From NCBI GenBank assembly GCA_003577005.1, contig QEUW01000097.1, positions 1 through 37,225 on the forward strand: a stretch of 37,225 nt of DNA, given 5' to 3'. A program made the position numbers and the translations under genes. This stretch comes from Chloroflexota bacterium. Its GTDB lineage: Bacteria > Chloroflexota > Anaerolineae > Caldilineales > Caldilineaceae. Below, piece after piece: positions 24,833 through 32,636 of this stretch; position 1 is the first letter of the stretch; every line of letters starts with the position of its first letter. The notes under the pieces were generated by a model. That model searched no databases. It was not told the DNA's origin and worked only from the letters and a program-made list of their open reading frames with translations.

Positions 24833-26176
24833 TCAACGATCCCGCAGGGCTACTGCAGGCGAGCGGCGCGTCACCAGCCAGAGCACGGGCGCCGCGCCGG
24901 CCCAGGCCGACAGAAGAGCGCCCAAAAGGTCGGCGACCGCAATGCCGATAGCTAGCCACCAGGCCCCGCGCCCGTGGGAAAGGGCCCAGTTTCCCAGCGC
25001 CATGATGGCTCCCAGCGTGCCGCCGCCGGCCGCGACAATGGCATACTCTAACAAAATCAGACGCCACAAGCGGCTGCGTCGTGCGCCTAACGCTATCAAA
25101 AGGCCATACTCCCGCCGGCGTTCGAGTGCAGCCAGCGAAGCAGCGGTCAGGACCAGGCTGGCGCCCGCCACCAGCACCATCGCTGCCACCCAAAAGGGAA
25201 AGGCCGAATCAGCCAGACCATCGAGCCAGGTGAGAGCAGCCAGTCCCACGCTGTAGGAGCCGGTCGTCAGGGCCAGGGTCATGCCGGCGGTGTGGCGCGG
25301 GTGGCGCGCCAGCCCTTGTACGGCCAATGCCCAGAGTGGCGTCCCGGCCGGTTTGGGCAGCCGCCAGTAGAGTCGGGTCAGCAGCCAGCCCCCCAGACTC
25401 AACATGGCCGACAATGCCAGCGCCAAAGCGGTCAATACAAGCGCCGCCCGCACCTCCAAAATTGGCAGCCCTGCGACCAGGGCTAGCAGACCGGCAAAGA
25501 GCGTGCCCGTAAGCGTCGTGCGCCACTCTTGCCAAGCGTCGAGCAATTCGGAATGTTGGCGACCACGCAAGGCCAGGCTGGGCAGTTCAAAGGCCACCAC
25601 CAACGCCGACAGCCCCATAAAGAGGAGTGCAGCCAGCATCCCCACCGCCACACCATTGACAAGGACCAACGGATGCACGGCAGGCGGCGCTGCCAATTGA
25701 AAAAAGGCTTGGGCCGAAGGGCCAGTTAGCCAGATCAACAACAGCCCAGCTACAAGTCCAACCCCGCTTCCCATCAAGCCAATCGTGATCACCTCCAACA
25801 GCAGCAGACCCGCGGTCTCACGCCGGTTGAGACCCAACCCCATCAAGAGCCCCAGTTCACCCATCCGCCGCTCCACACTTGCCAGGTAGACATTCGCCAG
25901 CCCCAGGCAGCCGATGAGCAAGGTCACTACTCCGGCGCCCACTAGTACGCCCGGTGGGCCGAGCAGGTCCAACAACAGCGGGGGCAGCAGCCAGGTGCGG
26001 AGAGCGTCGTCGTGTGGTTGGGCGCCGATAGACCAAGCCAGGTTTGACCAGGCCATCACCGTGGCGACACCGGGGGCCAGACCCACAAAGGCAAGCACAG
26101 CCAGTTGCCATTCCCGCCGCGCCGCCGACCTCAGATAAGGTGGTGCAATCCGCCAAAAACGTCGCCAGCGCTTCAT
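24833..26176 (-). CDS. FtsX-like ABC transporter permease
   Basis: This 447-residue membrane protein has two FtsX cores. Each core carries a cluster of helices and the typical ExRRxExGLLxALG loop: VERRMGELGLLMGLGLNRRETAGLLLLE near 100-130 and LERRREYGLLIALGARRSRLWRLILLEYAIVA near 350-380. About eight to ten helices are visible. The usual large MacB-type extracellular domain is missing, so it resembles short permeases for drug or lipid export. Its start overlaps the padR stop by 4 nt (26173-26176). The cognate ATPase is two genes downstream. Confidence 0.88.
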   Translation of the reverse strand: MKRWRRFWRIAPPYLRSAARREWQLAVLAFVGLAPGVATVMAWSNLAWSIGAQPHDDALRTWLLPPLLLDLLGPPGVLVGAGVVTLLIGCLGLANVYLASVERRMGELGLLMGLGLNRRETAGLLLLEVITIGLMGSGVGLVAGLLLIWLTGPSAQAFFQLAAPPAVHPLVLVNGVAVGMLAALLFMGLSALVVAFELPSLALRGRQHSELLDAWQEWRTTLTGTLFAGLLALVAGLPILEVRAALVLTALALALSAMLSLGGWLLTRLYWRLPKPAGTPLWALAVQGLARHPRHTAGMTLALTTGSYSVGLAALTWLDGLADSAFPFWVAAMVLVAGASLVLTAASLAALERRREYGLLIALGARRSRLWRLILLEYAIVAAGGGTLGAIMALGNWALSHGRGAWWLAIGIAVADLLGALLSAWAGAAPVLWLVTRRSPAVALRDR

Positions 26177-26712
26177 GGAGCGCCTCCGGCCAACAGACGG
26201 TTTTCGCAGCGGTCGAGCCAGGTCAGGTCGGCCTCGGCATGGAGGATGGCGCCATCCAGCAGGCTGGCGGTGACGGCATCCTGGGTGGCTTCGGCCTCGT
26301 CGAGCGCCCGCTCCAACTCTCGCAAGTGAATGAGATAGACCTCACGCTGGCGCCAGATCAGCTCGGCCAGCGACTCCGGCTGGTCCAGCACCGTCGCCAG
26401 GGTTGCCAGTTTTAGATAGAAGTCATCCTTCAACTGGCGGCTGGTACGCACCGGCGCCTGCACCCAATTTTCGAGCTCCTGGCGACCGGCGGGCGTCAGC
26501 CGGAAGTTTTTGCGGTCGGGCAGATTCTCCTGCTCGATATGGGTATCGAGTTCGATCAAGCCATCCTTTTCCAACAGGCGCAGATTGTTGTAGATCTGCG
26601 CCTGTTGGACCGGCCACAGTTTGCCGACTGTTTCGTCGAACTGCCGTTTCAATTCGTAGCCGTGGCCCGGTTCCTCGGCCAACAGCGCCAGGAGGACGTG
26701 TTTGATGCTCAT
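26173..26712 (-). CDS. PadR-family transcriptional regulator (probable autorepressor)
   Basis: This 179-residue protein has the N-terminal PadR winged helix (MSIKHVLLALLAEEPGHGYELKRQFDETVGKLWPVQQAQIYNNLRLLEKDGLIE) and a long C-terminal Vir-type helical dimerisation domain (about 95-175) rich in Leu, Arg and Glu. PadR proteins commonly repress neighbouring efflux genes and release DNA on binding the drug or phenolic ligand. It is first in a five-gene operon with an ABC exporter, and an 8+8 bp dyad overlaps its promoter. Autoregulation together with control of the exporter is the natural reading. Confidence 0.93.
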   Translation of the reverse strand: MSIKHVLLALLAEEPGHGYELKRQFDETVGKLWPVQQAQIYNNLRLLEKDGLIELDTHIEQENLPDRKNFRLTPAGRQELENWVQAPVRTSRQLKDDFYLKLATLATVLDQPESLAELIWRQREVYLIHLRELERALDEAEATQDAVTASLLDGAILHAEADLTWLDRCENRLLAGGAP

Positions 26713-26730
26713 AGGTACTAACCAATATTT

Positions 26731-26750
26731 ATACTAACCATAGTTAGTAT
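26731..26750. promoter_or_regulatory. Operator dyad overlapping the padR promoter
   Basis: ATACTAAC-CATA-GTTAGTAT is a 20-bp dyad covering the -10 region and expected transcription start. A further half-site (GGTACTAACC, 26714-26723) lies between it and the gene. The ACTAAC half-site is probably the PadR recognition word. Confidence 0.75.
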
Positions 26751-26774
26751 ATGGTAAAAGATTTTCTTTGTCAA
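26746..26774 (-). promoter_or_regulatory. Sigma-70 promoter of the padR-ABC operon
   Basis: On the minus strand a perfect TTGACA (26774-26769) and TATACT (26751-26746) are separated by exactly 17 bases. The transcript would begin near 26739, inside the operator dyad. Confidence 0.8.
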
Positions 26775-26904
26775 GAGGAAATCGCCTGCGAAATCACAAG
26801 TTGAATGCGACCGCAGCAGATACGCCGATTTTTGCGATTATTAGCCCTGTCCATCGGCGAAGATTAGGTGAATGCGCCGAGCTATTAGCTCCCCCCTGGG
26901 CTAA

Positions 26905-26977
26905 TACTACGACCGCACTTCTACGCCATCCTCCGGGAGGACTCAGCCACGGGTTCCGGCTAAGTGCGGTCGTAGTA
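26905..26977. repeat. 16-bp inverted repeat with nested palindrome in the padR-asparaginase gap
   Basis: TACTACGACCGCACTT (26905-26920) and its exact complement (26962-26977) enclose 41 bases that contain a 13-base palindrome (TCCTCCGGGAGGA). Together they could form a branched hairpin. The 528-bp gap between padR and the asparaginase otherwise holds only the two promoters. An 81-codon frame at 26768-27013 runs through the repeat and overlaps the padR promoter, so I do not count it as a gene. Confidence 0.75.
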
Positions 26978-27162
26978 CTAATGAAGATTAAGAAATTGTT
27001 GCGGCAACGGTAGGGATTGCCGAGCCAAATTGTGAATCTTCATAAGCCACAGGGCTGTTCTACATCTTCATAACCGGCTTTTTCTTTGTTGTTAGCCCCG
27101 CGCCTTCAGGCCAGGGTAGGCCAGGCCGGTGCAATCTTTCGTCCCGATCATTTGCCGGCGAT

Positions 27163-27191
27163 TTGGTCGCCAATCCACGCACTGATATACT
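27163..27191 (+). promoter_or_regulatory. Putative sigma-70 promoter for the asparaginase gene
   Basis: TTGGTC (27163-27168) and TATACT (27186-27191) are 17 bases apart. Transcription would begin near 27198, about 43 nt before the ATG at 27241. Confidence 0.55.
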
Positions 27192-27240
27192 ATGGACGAT
27201 AGACTTTAGCCATCATCACCGCTTTGGGATCACGCACCTT

Positions 27241-28227
27241 ATGCCTGGACTGCCATCCAACAGCCACCCTGTTCTCTCCCCAACCCCCATCATGGTCGCC
27301 AGCGAGAATGGACGCCACGGCCTGCTAGCTGCTATGCAACTGTTGTGGGACGGCGGCCGCGCCCTGGATGCGGTGGAACTGGCCTGTCGTATCGTCGAAG
27401 ATGACCCGGCCGACCACAGCGTCGGCTACGGCGGTATCCCCAATCTGCTGGGCGAGGTGGAACTGGACGCCAGCATCATGGATGGCCACACGCTACGGTC
27501 AGGTGCGGTGGCTGCGCTCTCTGGCTATGCCAACCCCATTTCCCTGGCCCGTCGGGTGATGGAGGAATTGCCCCACGTGCTGCTCGTGGGCCGGGGCGCC
27601 GAACGCTTTGCCGCCGAAGTGAGCCGACAACCGGCCAACCAGGTGACGGAAGAAGCGTTGGCCATCTGGCGCCAACGCTTTATCGAACGCAATGTCACCC
27701 CCGGCGACACCGATGATCTACGTCGGCGGGCGCGCGAGTTTTGCGAGCCCGTACGCCTCACCGATCGCCAGACCGCCCCGACGAAAGAAGAGGAGCGCCT
27801 GGGGACGGTCAACTTCCTGGCGCTCGACCAATATGGCGACCTGGCTTCGGCGGTGAGCACCAGCGGCATCGCCTGGAAATATCCCGGCCGGGTAGGGGAC
27901 AGCCCCATCATCGGCGCCGGGAACTACTGCGACAACCGCTATGGCGCCGTTGCCTGCACCGGCATGGGTGAGCTGGCGATCCGCGCCAGCACGGCGCGCA
28001 GCGTGATCCTCTATCTCAAGCAGGGAATGAGCCTGCGAGCTGCCGGCTTCGAGGCGCTGCGCGATCTGCAGGCGCTCGACCACGAATACGACTATCGCAT
28101 GAACTTTATCGCCCTCACCCCTACGGGTGAACATGCTGGCTTTACGACTCGCACAAGTGGACAATATCTTTTTATGACGGCGGCTATGGTTGAACCGGCG
28201 TTCGCCGAGCGGGCGCCACTCGATTGA
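27241..28227 (+). CDS. Isoaspartyl peptidase/L-asparaginase or N4-glycosylasparaginase family Ntn hydrolase
   Basis: This protein of about 328 residues hydrolyses the side-chain amide of asparagine derivatives or isoaspartyl peptides. It matures by cutting before the nucleophile T189 (ERLG-TVNFLAL). GIAWKYPGRVGDSPIIGAGNYCDNRYGAVACTGMGE downstream is the family's substrate loop. Upstream, GGRALDAVELACRIVEDDPADHSVGYGGIPN is the alpha-subunit core. A glycosylasparaginase-like member is favoured by VGYGGIPN and PGRVGDSPIIGAG. No signal peptide is clear. The start is uncertain: ATG 27241 follows the promoter, and ATG 27292 is also possible. It precedes the Uma2 gene by 14 nt. Confidence 0.85.
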   Translation: MPGLPSNSHPVLSPTPIMVASENGRHGLLAAMQLLWDGGRALDAVELACRIVEDDPADHSVGYGGIPNLLGEVELDASIMDGHTLRSGAVAALSGYANPISLARRVMEELPHVLLVGRGAERFAAEVSRQPANQVTEEALAIWRQRFIERNVTPGDTDDLRRRAREFCEPVRLTDRQTAPTKEEERLGTVNFLALDQYGDLASAVSTSGIAWKYPGRVGDSPIIGAGNYCDNRYGAVACTGMGELAIRASTARSVILYLKQGMSLRAAGFEALRDLQALDHEYDYRMNFIALTPTGEHAGFTTRTSGQYLFMTAAMVEPAFAERAPLD

Positions 28228-28241
28228 ACTGGAGCAAGCCT

Positions 28242-28976
28242 ATGGTCCTTGAACGTTCTTATCCGTCGCAAACCCCTTCAACCGAGATCATCTATCCCGA
28301 AAGCGATGGTCTGCCAATGGCCGAAAATACCAAACAGTACGATTGGATCACGCTCATCAAGGGGAATATAGATATTATCTTTGCGGCTGACCCAAACGTC
28401 TTTGTGGCTGGCGACCTGTTTTGGTATCCTGTCGAAGGTCACCCGGAGATTCGCCAGGCGCCCGACGTGATGGTCGTCTTCGGACGGCCCAAAGGACACC
28501 GGGGCTCCTATCTCCAGTGGCGCGAGGACAACGTTGCACCGCAGGTGGTCTTCGAGATTCTCTCACCGGGCAACACCGTCGTTGAGATGAACCGCAAATT
28601 CCGCTTTTATGAACAATATGGGGTAGAGGAATACTATCTGTACGACCCCGATACCGGCGATCTACAAGGTTGGCGGCGGCTCGTCAACCACCTGATTTCC
28701 ATCGCCGAAATGGATGGCTGGGTGAGTCCACGGCTTGGGGTTCGTTTTGTGTTGTCTGCTGATGGCCTGGTGCTTTATCAGCCGGATGGCGCGCCTTTTC
28801 TCGGCTTTGTCGAACTTGCCGAACTCGCCGAACAGGCAGAAGAGCTGGCCGAACGAGCCCGCGCCCGAGCCGAACAGGCAGAATCTCGCGCCGAACAGGC
28901 AGAATCTCGCGCCGCCCGCCTGGCTGCCCGTTTGCGCGAACTAGGGGTTGATCCCGACGCCAACGGTACAGCCTGA
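28242..28976 (+). CDS. Uma2-family PD-(D/E)XK endonuclease-like protein with C-terminal coiled coil
   Basis: This 244-residue protein belongs to Uma2 (DUF820), a restriction-endonuclease fold family of unknown biological role that is expanded in Cyanobacteria and Chloroflexota. Visible core: APDVMVVFG (Asp), VVFEILSPGN (E-x-L), then MNRKFRFYEQYGVEEYYLYDP (Lys). The last 60 residues form a Glu/Ala/Arg heptad coil in which AEQAESR is repeated exactly. The start at 28242 has GGAG seven bases upstream; a TTG overlapping the preceding stop is less likely. The substrate is unknown. Confidence 0.85.
   Translation: MVLERSYPSQTPSTEIIYPESDGLPMAENTKQYDWITLIKGNIDIIFAADPNVFVAGDLFWYPVEGHPEIRQAPDVMVVFGRPKGHRGSYLQWREDNVAPQVVFEILSPGNTVVEMNRKFRFYEQYGVEEYYLYDPDTGDLQGWRRLVNHLISIAEMDGWVSPRLGVRFVLSADGLVLYQPDGAPFLGFVELAELAEQAEELAERARARAEQAESRAEQAESRAARLAARLRELGVDPDANGTA
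28869..28910 (+). repeat. Exact 21-bp tandem duplication encoding one coiled-coil heptad
   Basis: A 21-base unit (28869-28889) beginning GCCGAACAGGCAGAATC is repeated without change at 28890-28910. A third degenerate copy starts near 28827. The unit equals seven codons, so the coil lengthens by whole heptads. Confidence 0.9.
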
Positions 28977-29003
28977 GTGATTTACTACGAGCGAAACAGG
29001 AAC

Positions 29004-30410
29004 ATGCCAACCGTCGTCAAAATGCCCCAATTAGGTGAAAGCGTGGTCGAAGGTACGGTGGCGCGCTGGCTCAAGGCGCCAGGTGACCTTGTGACCAAAC
29101 TCGAACCGCTGCTGGAGATCACCACCGACAAGATCGATACGGAAATCCCCGCACCCGCCGACGGCGCGCTGCTCGAAATCCTTGTGCCCGAAGGGGAGAC
29201 TGTGCGCGCCGGTACACCGCTGGCCTACATCGGGGAAGCGAATGCGGAATCCGGAATGCGAAATGTGGAATCCGGGGTCCAAAGGGCACCCCGGAACGCA
29301 GAATCAGTGGCCGATGGTGACGGGGAAAGCCGGCAGCCATCTCCGATTCCGCACTCTGGGGCGCCCTCTGGGCCCCAAACTCCGGATTCCGAACGTCCTG
29401 TTGGGCGCAGCTTTGTCAGCCCCGTCGTCGGGCGGATCGCCGCAGAACAGGGTATCGACCTTGACCAGGTGGAGGGAACCGGTCTGCACGGTCGCATCAC
29501 GAAGAAGGATGTGTTAGCTTTTGTGGAACGACGGTCGCAGGTGGGCGACTCAGCGATTGAGGAGACAAGAGAGATTGAACGACTGGAGCCAATCGCACCA
29601 ATCTCCTCAATCTCTCAATCTCCAGCCAAAACCGAAGCTGTGTCGGGGGCGCCCGACAAGCTCTCCTCCGACGAGGTGCTCCAGCCGCTGTCGGCTATGC
29701 GGCGCGCGATTGCGCAGCACATGGTGCAGAGCAAGCAGACCAGCCCGCACGTCACCACCGTCTTTGAGGTGGAGATGACAGCGGTGGTTCGCCACCGTGA
29801 AGCGCAAAAGGCAGCCTTCGCCAACAAAGGGATCAAGCTGACCTTTACGCCTTATTTTGTGGCGGCGACGGCGGCGGCGCTGCGGCAGGTGCCTCAGGTA
29901 AATAGCCGGTTTGTCGATGGAGGGCTTGTACTCAACCGGCGCATCCACATTGGTGTCGCTGTGGCGCTGAACGAAGGGCTGATCGTCCCGGTGATCCGCG
30001 ATGCTGACGAGAAAAACCTGCAAGGGCTGGCGCGGGCCGTCAACGAACTGGCCGAGCGTGCCCGCAACGGCCGGCTTGGCCCCGACGAAATCAAGGGTGG
30101 CACCTTCACCATCACCAATCACGGCGTGAGTGGCAGCCTTGTCGGCACACCCATCATCAACCAACCGCAGACCGGCATCCTGGGGATTGGCGCTGTTGTC
30201 AAGCGACCCGTTGTGCGCAGCACGCAACGGGAAAGTATGCGCAGCAGCAGTAGCTCTCTCTTGCCCAGCGCCGACGATGCGATCGTGATTCGACCGATGT
30301 GTTACCTGAGTTTCAGCTTTGACCACCGGGTACTGGACGGCGCCCAAGCCGATGCATTTTTGACAGTCGTGCGCGAGACGCTGGAAAATTGGGAGATAGC
30401 AGAGTGTTGA
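29004..30410 (+). CDS. Dihydrolipoyl acyltransferase (E2) of a 2-oxoacid dehydrogenase complex
   Basis: This 468-residue E2 carries acyl groups on a swinging lipoyl arm and transfers them to CoA. The lipoyl domain is at 1-77 (K43 in TTDKIDTE), the E3-binding domain at about 140-178 (SPVVGRIAAEQGIDL...GRITKKDVLAF), and the catalytic domain at about 225-468, ending in FDHRVLDG (H441, D445). The linkers at about 81-133 and 184-206 are encoded by inverted repeats (29244-29402, 29555-29620). A Ser-rich insert (about 405-425) lies in the catalytic domain. E3 follows; E1 is not in the window, so pyruvate, branched-chain or 2-oxoglutarate specificity is open. The start has AGGA close by. Confidence 0.92.
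   Translation: MPTVVKMPQLGESVVEGTVARWLKAPGDLVTKLEPLLEITTDKIDTEIPAPADGALLEILVPEGETVRAGTPLAYIGEANAESGMRNVESGVQRAPRNAESVADGDGESRQPSPIPHSGAPSGPQTPDSERPVGRSFVSPVVGRIAAEQGIDLDQVEGTGLHGRITKKDVLAFVERRSQVGDSAIEETREIERLEPIAPISSISQSPAKTEAVSGAPDKLSSDEVLQPLSAMRRAIAQHMVQSKQTSPHVTTVFEVEMTAVVRHREAQKAAFANKGIKLTFTPYFVAATAAALRQVPQVNSRFVDGGLVLNRRIHIGVAVALNEGLIVPVIRDADEKNLQGLARAVNELAERARNGRLGPDEIKGGTFTITNHGVSGSLVGTPIINQPQTGILGIGAVVKRPVVRSTQRESMRSSSSSLLPSADDAIVIRPMCYLSFSFDHRVLDGAQADAFLTVVRETLENWEIAEC
29244..29402. repeat. In-frame inverted repeat inside the E2 linker, copy A
   Basis: The left arm (29244-29305, beginning GCGGAATCCGGAATGCG) and right arm (29345-29402) pair imperfectly; the best part is a 32-base stretch next to the loop with about seven differences. 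The frame is open throughout, coding for an Asn/Ser/Pro-rich spacer between the lipoyl and E3-binding domains. Confidence 0.8.
29555..29620. repeat. In-frame inverted repeat inside the E2 linker, copy B
   Basis: GATTGAGGAGACAAGAGAG at 29555 and its partner ending at 29620 pair imperfectly over about 24 bases. It shares GAGGAGA/GAGATTG words with the intergenic repeats at 20818-20899 and 30407-30487. It encodes the second linker, between the E3-binding and catalytic domains. Confidence 0.75.
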
Positions 30411-30487
30411 GGAGATTTGAAGAGATATGCGGAGATTGTGAGTTATCAAATCTCCACAATCCCCGCAAATCCCCGCAAATCTCTCAA
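30407..30487. repeat. Inverted repeat between the E2 and lpd genes
   Basis: TTGAGGAGATTTG starts at 30407, within the E2 stop region (stop at 30408-30410), and pairs imperfectly with 30455-30487. The lpd ribosome site follows about 20 bases later. Confidence 0.8.
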
Positions 30488-30517
30488 TCTACCACCGAAT
30501 GCACCTGAGGAGAAATC

Positions 30518-31945
30518 ATGGCAAACTATGACTATGATCTGATTGTCCTGGGCAGCGGGCCGGGGGGGTATGTGGCGGCCATTCGTGCAGCTCAGTTGGG
30601 GTTGAGGACGGGAATTGTGGAGCGCGAGAACCTGGGCGGCATCTGTTTGAACTGGGGTTGTATACCGAAAAAGGCGCTGCTCAAAAATGCCGATGTGTTG
30701 GAGACGCTCCACAGCGCGGCTGACTATGGATTCACCTTTGACAATTTGCGGGTGGACTTTAGCAGCGCCGTCAAACGAAGCCTCGATGTAGCAGCCCGGC
30801 AGACCAAAGGCGTGGCATTTCTCATGCGCAAGAACAAGATCGATGTGATCGAGGGGCTGGGTGTCTTTACCGATGCCCACACGCTCAAGATCACCCCGGA
30901 CGAAATCAACCCCAAGGCGCAGGAGCGCACGGTGACGGCGGCGAATTTTATCGTGGCCACCGGCGCCCGGGCGCGCAATCTGCCCGATGTCGAGGTGGAT
31001 GGCACGCGCATCATGACCTATCGCCACGCCATGCGCCCGGAAGAGCAGCCCAAATCGATGCTGGTGGTGGGCGCCGGTCCCATTGGGATGGAACTAGGCT
31101 ATTTCTATCACGCCTATGGCACCGAAGTCACCATCGTGGAGATGCTCGACCAATTGCTGCCGCTGGAAGACCCCGAAAGCTCCGCTGAGGTTGCCAAAGT
31201 CTTCCGGCGCAAAGGCATCAAGTTCTTCACCGGCATTCGCACCGAAGGATTCGATGTCGGCAAGTCGAGCGTCAAGGTGACGCTCCGCAACCTGAAGGAC
31301 GACAAGACCGAAACCATCGAGGTCGAGCGCGTGTTGATTGCCATTGGAATCGTTCCTAACACCGAAAATATCGGATTGGAAAAGGTGGGTGTTGCCCTGG
31401 GCAAGGGAGGGTTTGTCGAGATCGACGCCAACATGCGCACCAATGTCCCCCACATTTATTCGATTGGCGACTGCACCGGCAAGCTGGCTTTGGCCCATGT
31501 AGCCAGCGCCCAGGCTCTCGTCGCCGCGGAGAGCATCGCTGGGGCGCCGACCCTTCCCATTCCCGCCGAACGCTACCAGTTCATGCCCCGCTGCACCTAC
31601 ACCAAACCAGAAGTTGCCAGTTTTGGCATGACCGAAGAGCAGGCCAAAGCCGCGGGCCACGAGGTGAAGGTGGGCAAGTTTCCCATCATGCCCAACGGCA
31701 AGGCGCAGGCCATCAACGAGAAGGATGGCTTTGTCAAGCTGGTGGTCGATGCCCGCTACGGCGAGATCCTCGGTGCACACCTGGTGGGGCCCGAGGTAAC
31801 CGAACTGTTGCCCGAGTTGAGCCTGGCCCAATTTATGGAGATCACCCCCGCCGAGATCGCCCGCACCGTCCACGCCCACCCCACCCTGAGCGAGGTGATC
31901 ATGGAGGCGGCGCATGTGGTCGAAGGACATGCGATCCACATCTGA
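30518..31945 (+). CDS. lpd: Dihydrolipoyl dehydrogenase (E3)
   Basis: This 475-residue flavoprotein reoxidises dihydrolipoyl groups of E2 with NAD. FAD site GSGPGGYVAA (12-21), redox pair C43-x4-C48 (GGICLNWGCIPKKAL), NAD site VVGAGPIGMELG (about 178-189), second FAD site IYSIGDCTG, and the C-terminal catalytic pair H454/E459 in HAHPTLSE are all present. ICLNWGCIPKK is a mild variant of the usual TCLNVGCIPSK. AGGAGAAATC precedes the start. It follows the E2 gene after a hairpin-filled gap of 107 nt. Confidence 0.96.
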   Translation: MANYDYDLIVLGSGPGGYVAAIRAAQLGLRTGIVERENLGGICLNWGCIPKKALLKNADVLETLHSAADYGFTFDNLRVDFSSAVKRSLDVAARQTKGVAFLMRKNKIDVIEGLGVFTDAHTLKITPDEINPKAQERTVTAANFIVATGARARNLPDVEVDGTRIMTYRHAMRPEEQPKSMLVVGAGPIGMELGYFYHAYGTEVTIVEMLDQLLPLEDPESSAEVAKVFRRKGIKFFTGIRTEGFDVGKSSVKVTLRNLKDDKTETIEVERVLIAIGIVPNTENIGLEKVGVALGKGGFVEIDANMRTNVPHIYSIGDCTGKLALAHVASAQALVAAESIAGAPTLPIPAERYQFMPRCTYTKPEVASFGMTEEQAKAAGHEVKVGKFPIMPNGKAQAINEKDGFVKLVVDARYGEILGAHLVGPEVTELLPELSLAQFMEITPAEIARTVHAHPTLSEVIMEAAHVVEGHAIHI

Positions 31946-31949
31946 GTTG

Positions 31950-32011
31950 ATCCACTGATTACACAAATTGCGTAGAGATTGTACTTTTGATCGTCTGTGT
32001 AATCTGTGGAT
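31950..32011. repeat. 16-bp inverted repeat just after lpd
   Basis: ATCCACTGATTACACA (31950-31965) pairs with TGTGTAATCTGTGGAT (31996-32011) with one mismatch, five bases past the lpd stop. No T-run follows; it may end or protect the lpd transcript. Confidence 0.75.
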
Positions 32012-32122
32012 ATAAAGGCAACTATTCGGCGCGTTGGTGCGTTTATAAGCGTGCAGCCGGCAAATCCGCAATCCTTTGCAGCGGTGACTGGAGTCAAACA
32101 GCAATATGATGAGCTACGATTT

Positions 32123-32623
32123 ATGAATGTCTCAACCGCTCCAGCCAGGGTCGATCTGGCGAACGCAGTGGCCGCGGTTGACGTCGCCGTTCGTTTTGCC
32201 GAAACTGATCTCATGGGCGTGGTGCATCATGCCGCCTACGTTGTCTGGTTTGAAGTGGGCCGCGTGGCCTGGATGAGCGCTGCCGGTATGCCCTATACCG
32301 AGATCGCTGCCGGCGGCCACCATTTTGCCGTCACCGGTATCCAGGTCGCTTATCGGGCATCCTCCCGCTTTGGCGACACGGTGCGTATCCTTACCCGGCT
32401 GGCGGAGTTGCGCAGCCGTCAGGTAAAGTTCAGCTATGAATTGCGGCGGGTCGCCGATAATGCCGTAATCGCAACTGGCGTAAGTGACCATATTTGTGTA
32501 GACTTAGAGGGCCGCACGGGGAAAATTCCCCCAGCAATTGCCGCACGGCTTTGGTCTGGGGCTGCGGCATTAGCGCGTGAGCAGGTCTCTCCAGTCCCGT
32601 CAGGCGCCCCAACGTCGTCATGA
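32123..32623 (+). CDS. Acyl-CoA thioesterase, YbgC/4HBT hot-dog family
   Basis: This 166-residue hot-dog protein hydrolyses acyl-CoA esters. The active-site segment VRFAETDLMGVVHHAAYVVWFEVGRVAWM (about 22-50) has the conserved Asp and the GVVHHAAY form of GVVYHANY. IQVAYRASSRFGDTVRI and VKFSYELRRV follow the family fold. I placed the start at the ATG before MNVSTAPAR; an in-frame extension upstream to 32006 runs into the inverted repeat and lacks a ribosome site. It lies 13 nt before the metallo-beta-lactamase-fold gene. The substrate is unknown. Confidence 0.85.
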   Translation: MNVSTAPARVDLANAVAAVDVAVRFAETDLMGVVHHAAYVVWFEVGRVAWMSAAGMPYTEIAAGGHHFAVTGIQVAYRASSRFGDTVRILTRLAELRSRQVKFSYELRRVADNAVIATGVSDHICVDLEGRTGKIPPAIAARLWSGAAALAREQVSPVPSGAPTSS

Positions 32624-32636
32624 ACGGCAGAGGTGA

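Noticed and set aside
24831..25193. N-terminal extension of the SRPBCC membrane protein
   Set aside because: It overlaps the FtsX permease in another frame and is not hydrophobic or family-like; 24794 has a proper ribosome site.
26768..27013. 81-codon plus-strand frame in the padR-asparaginase gap
   Set aside because: It runs across the perfect inverted repeat, overlaps the padR promoter at its start, and has no ribosome site.
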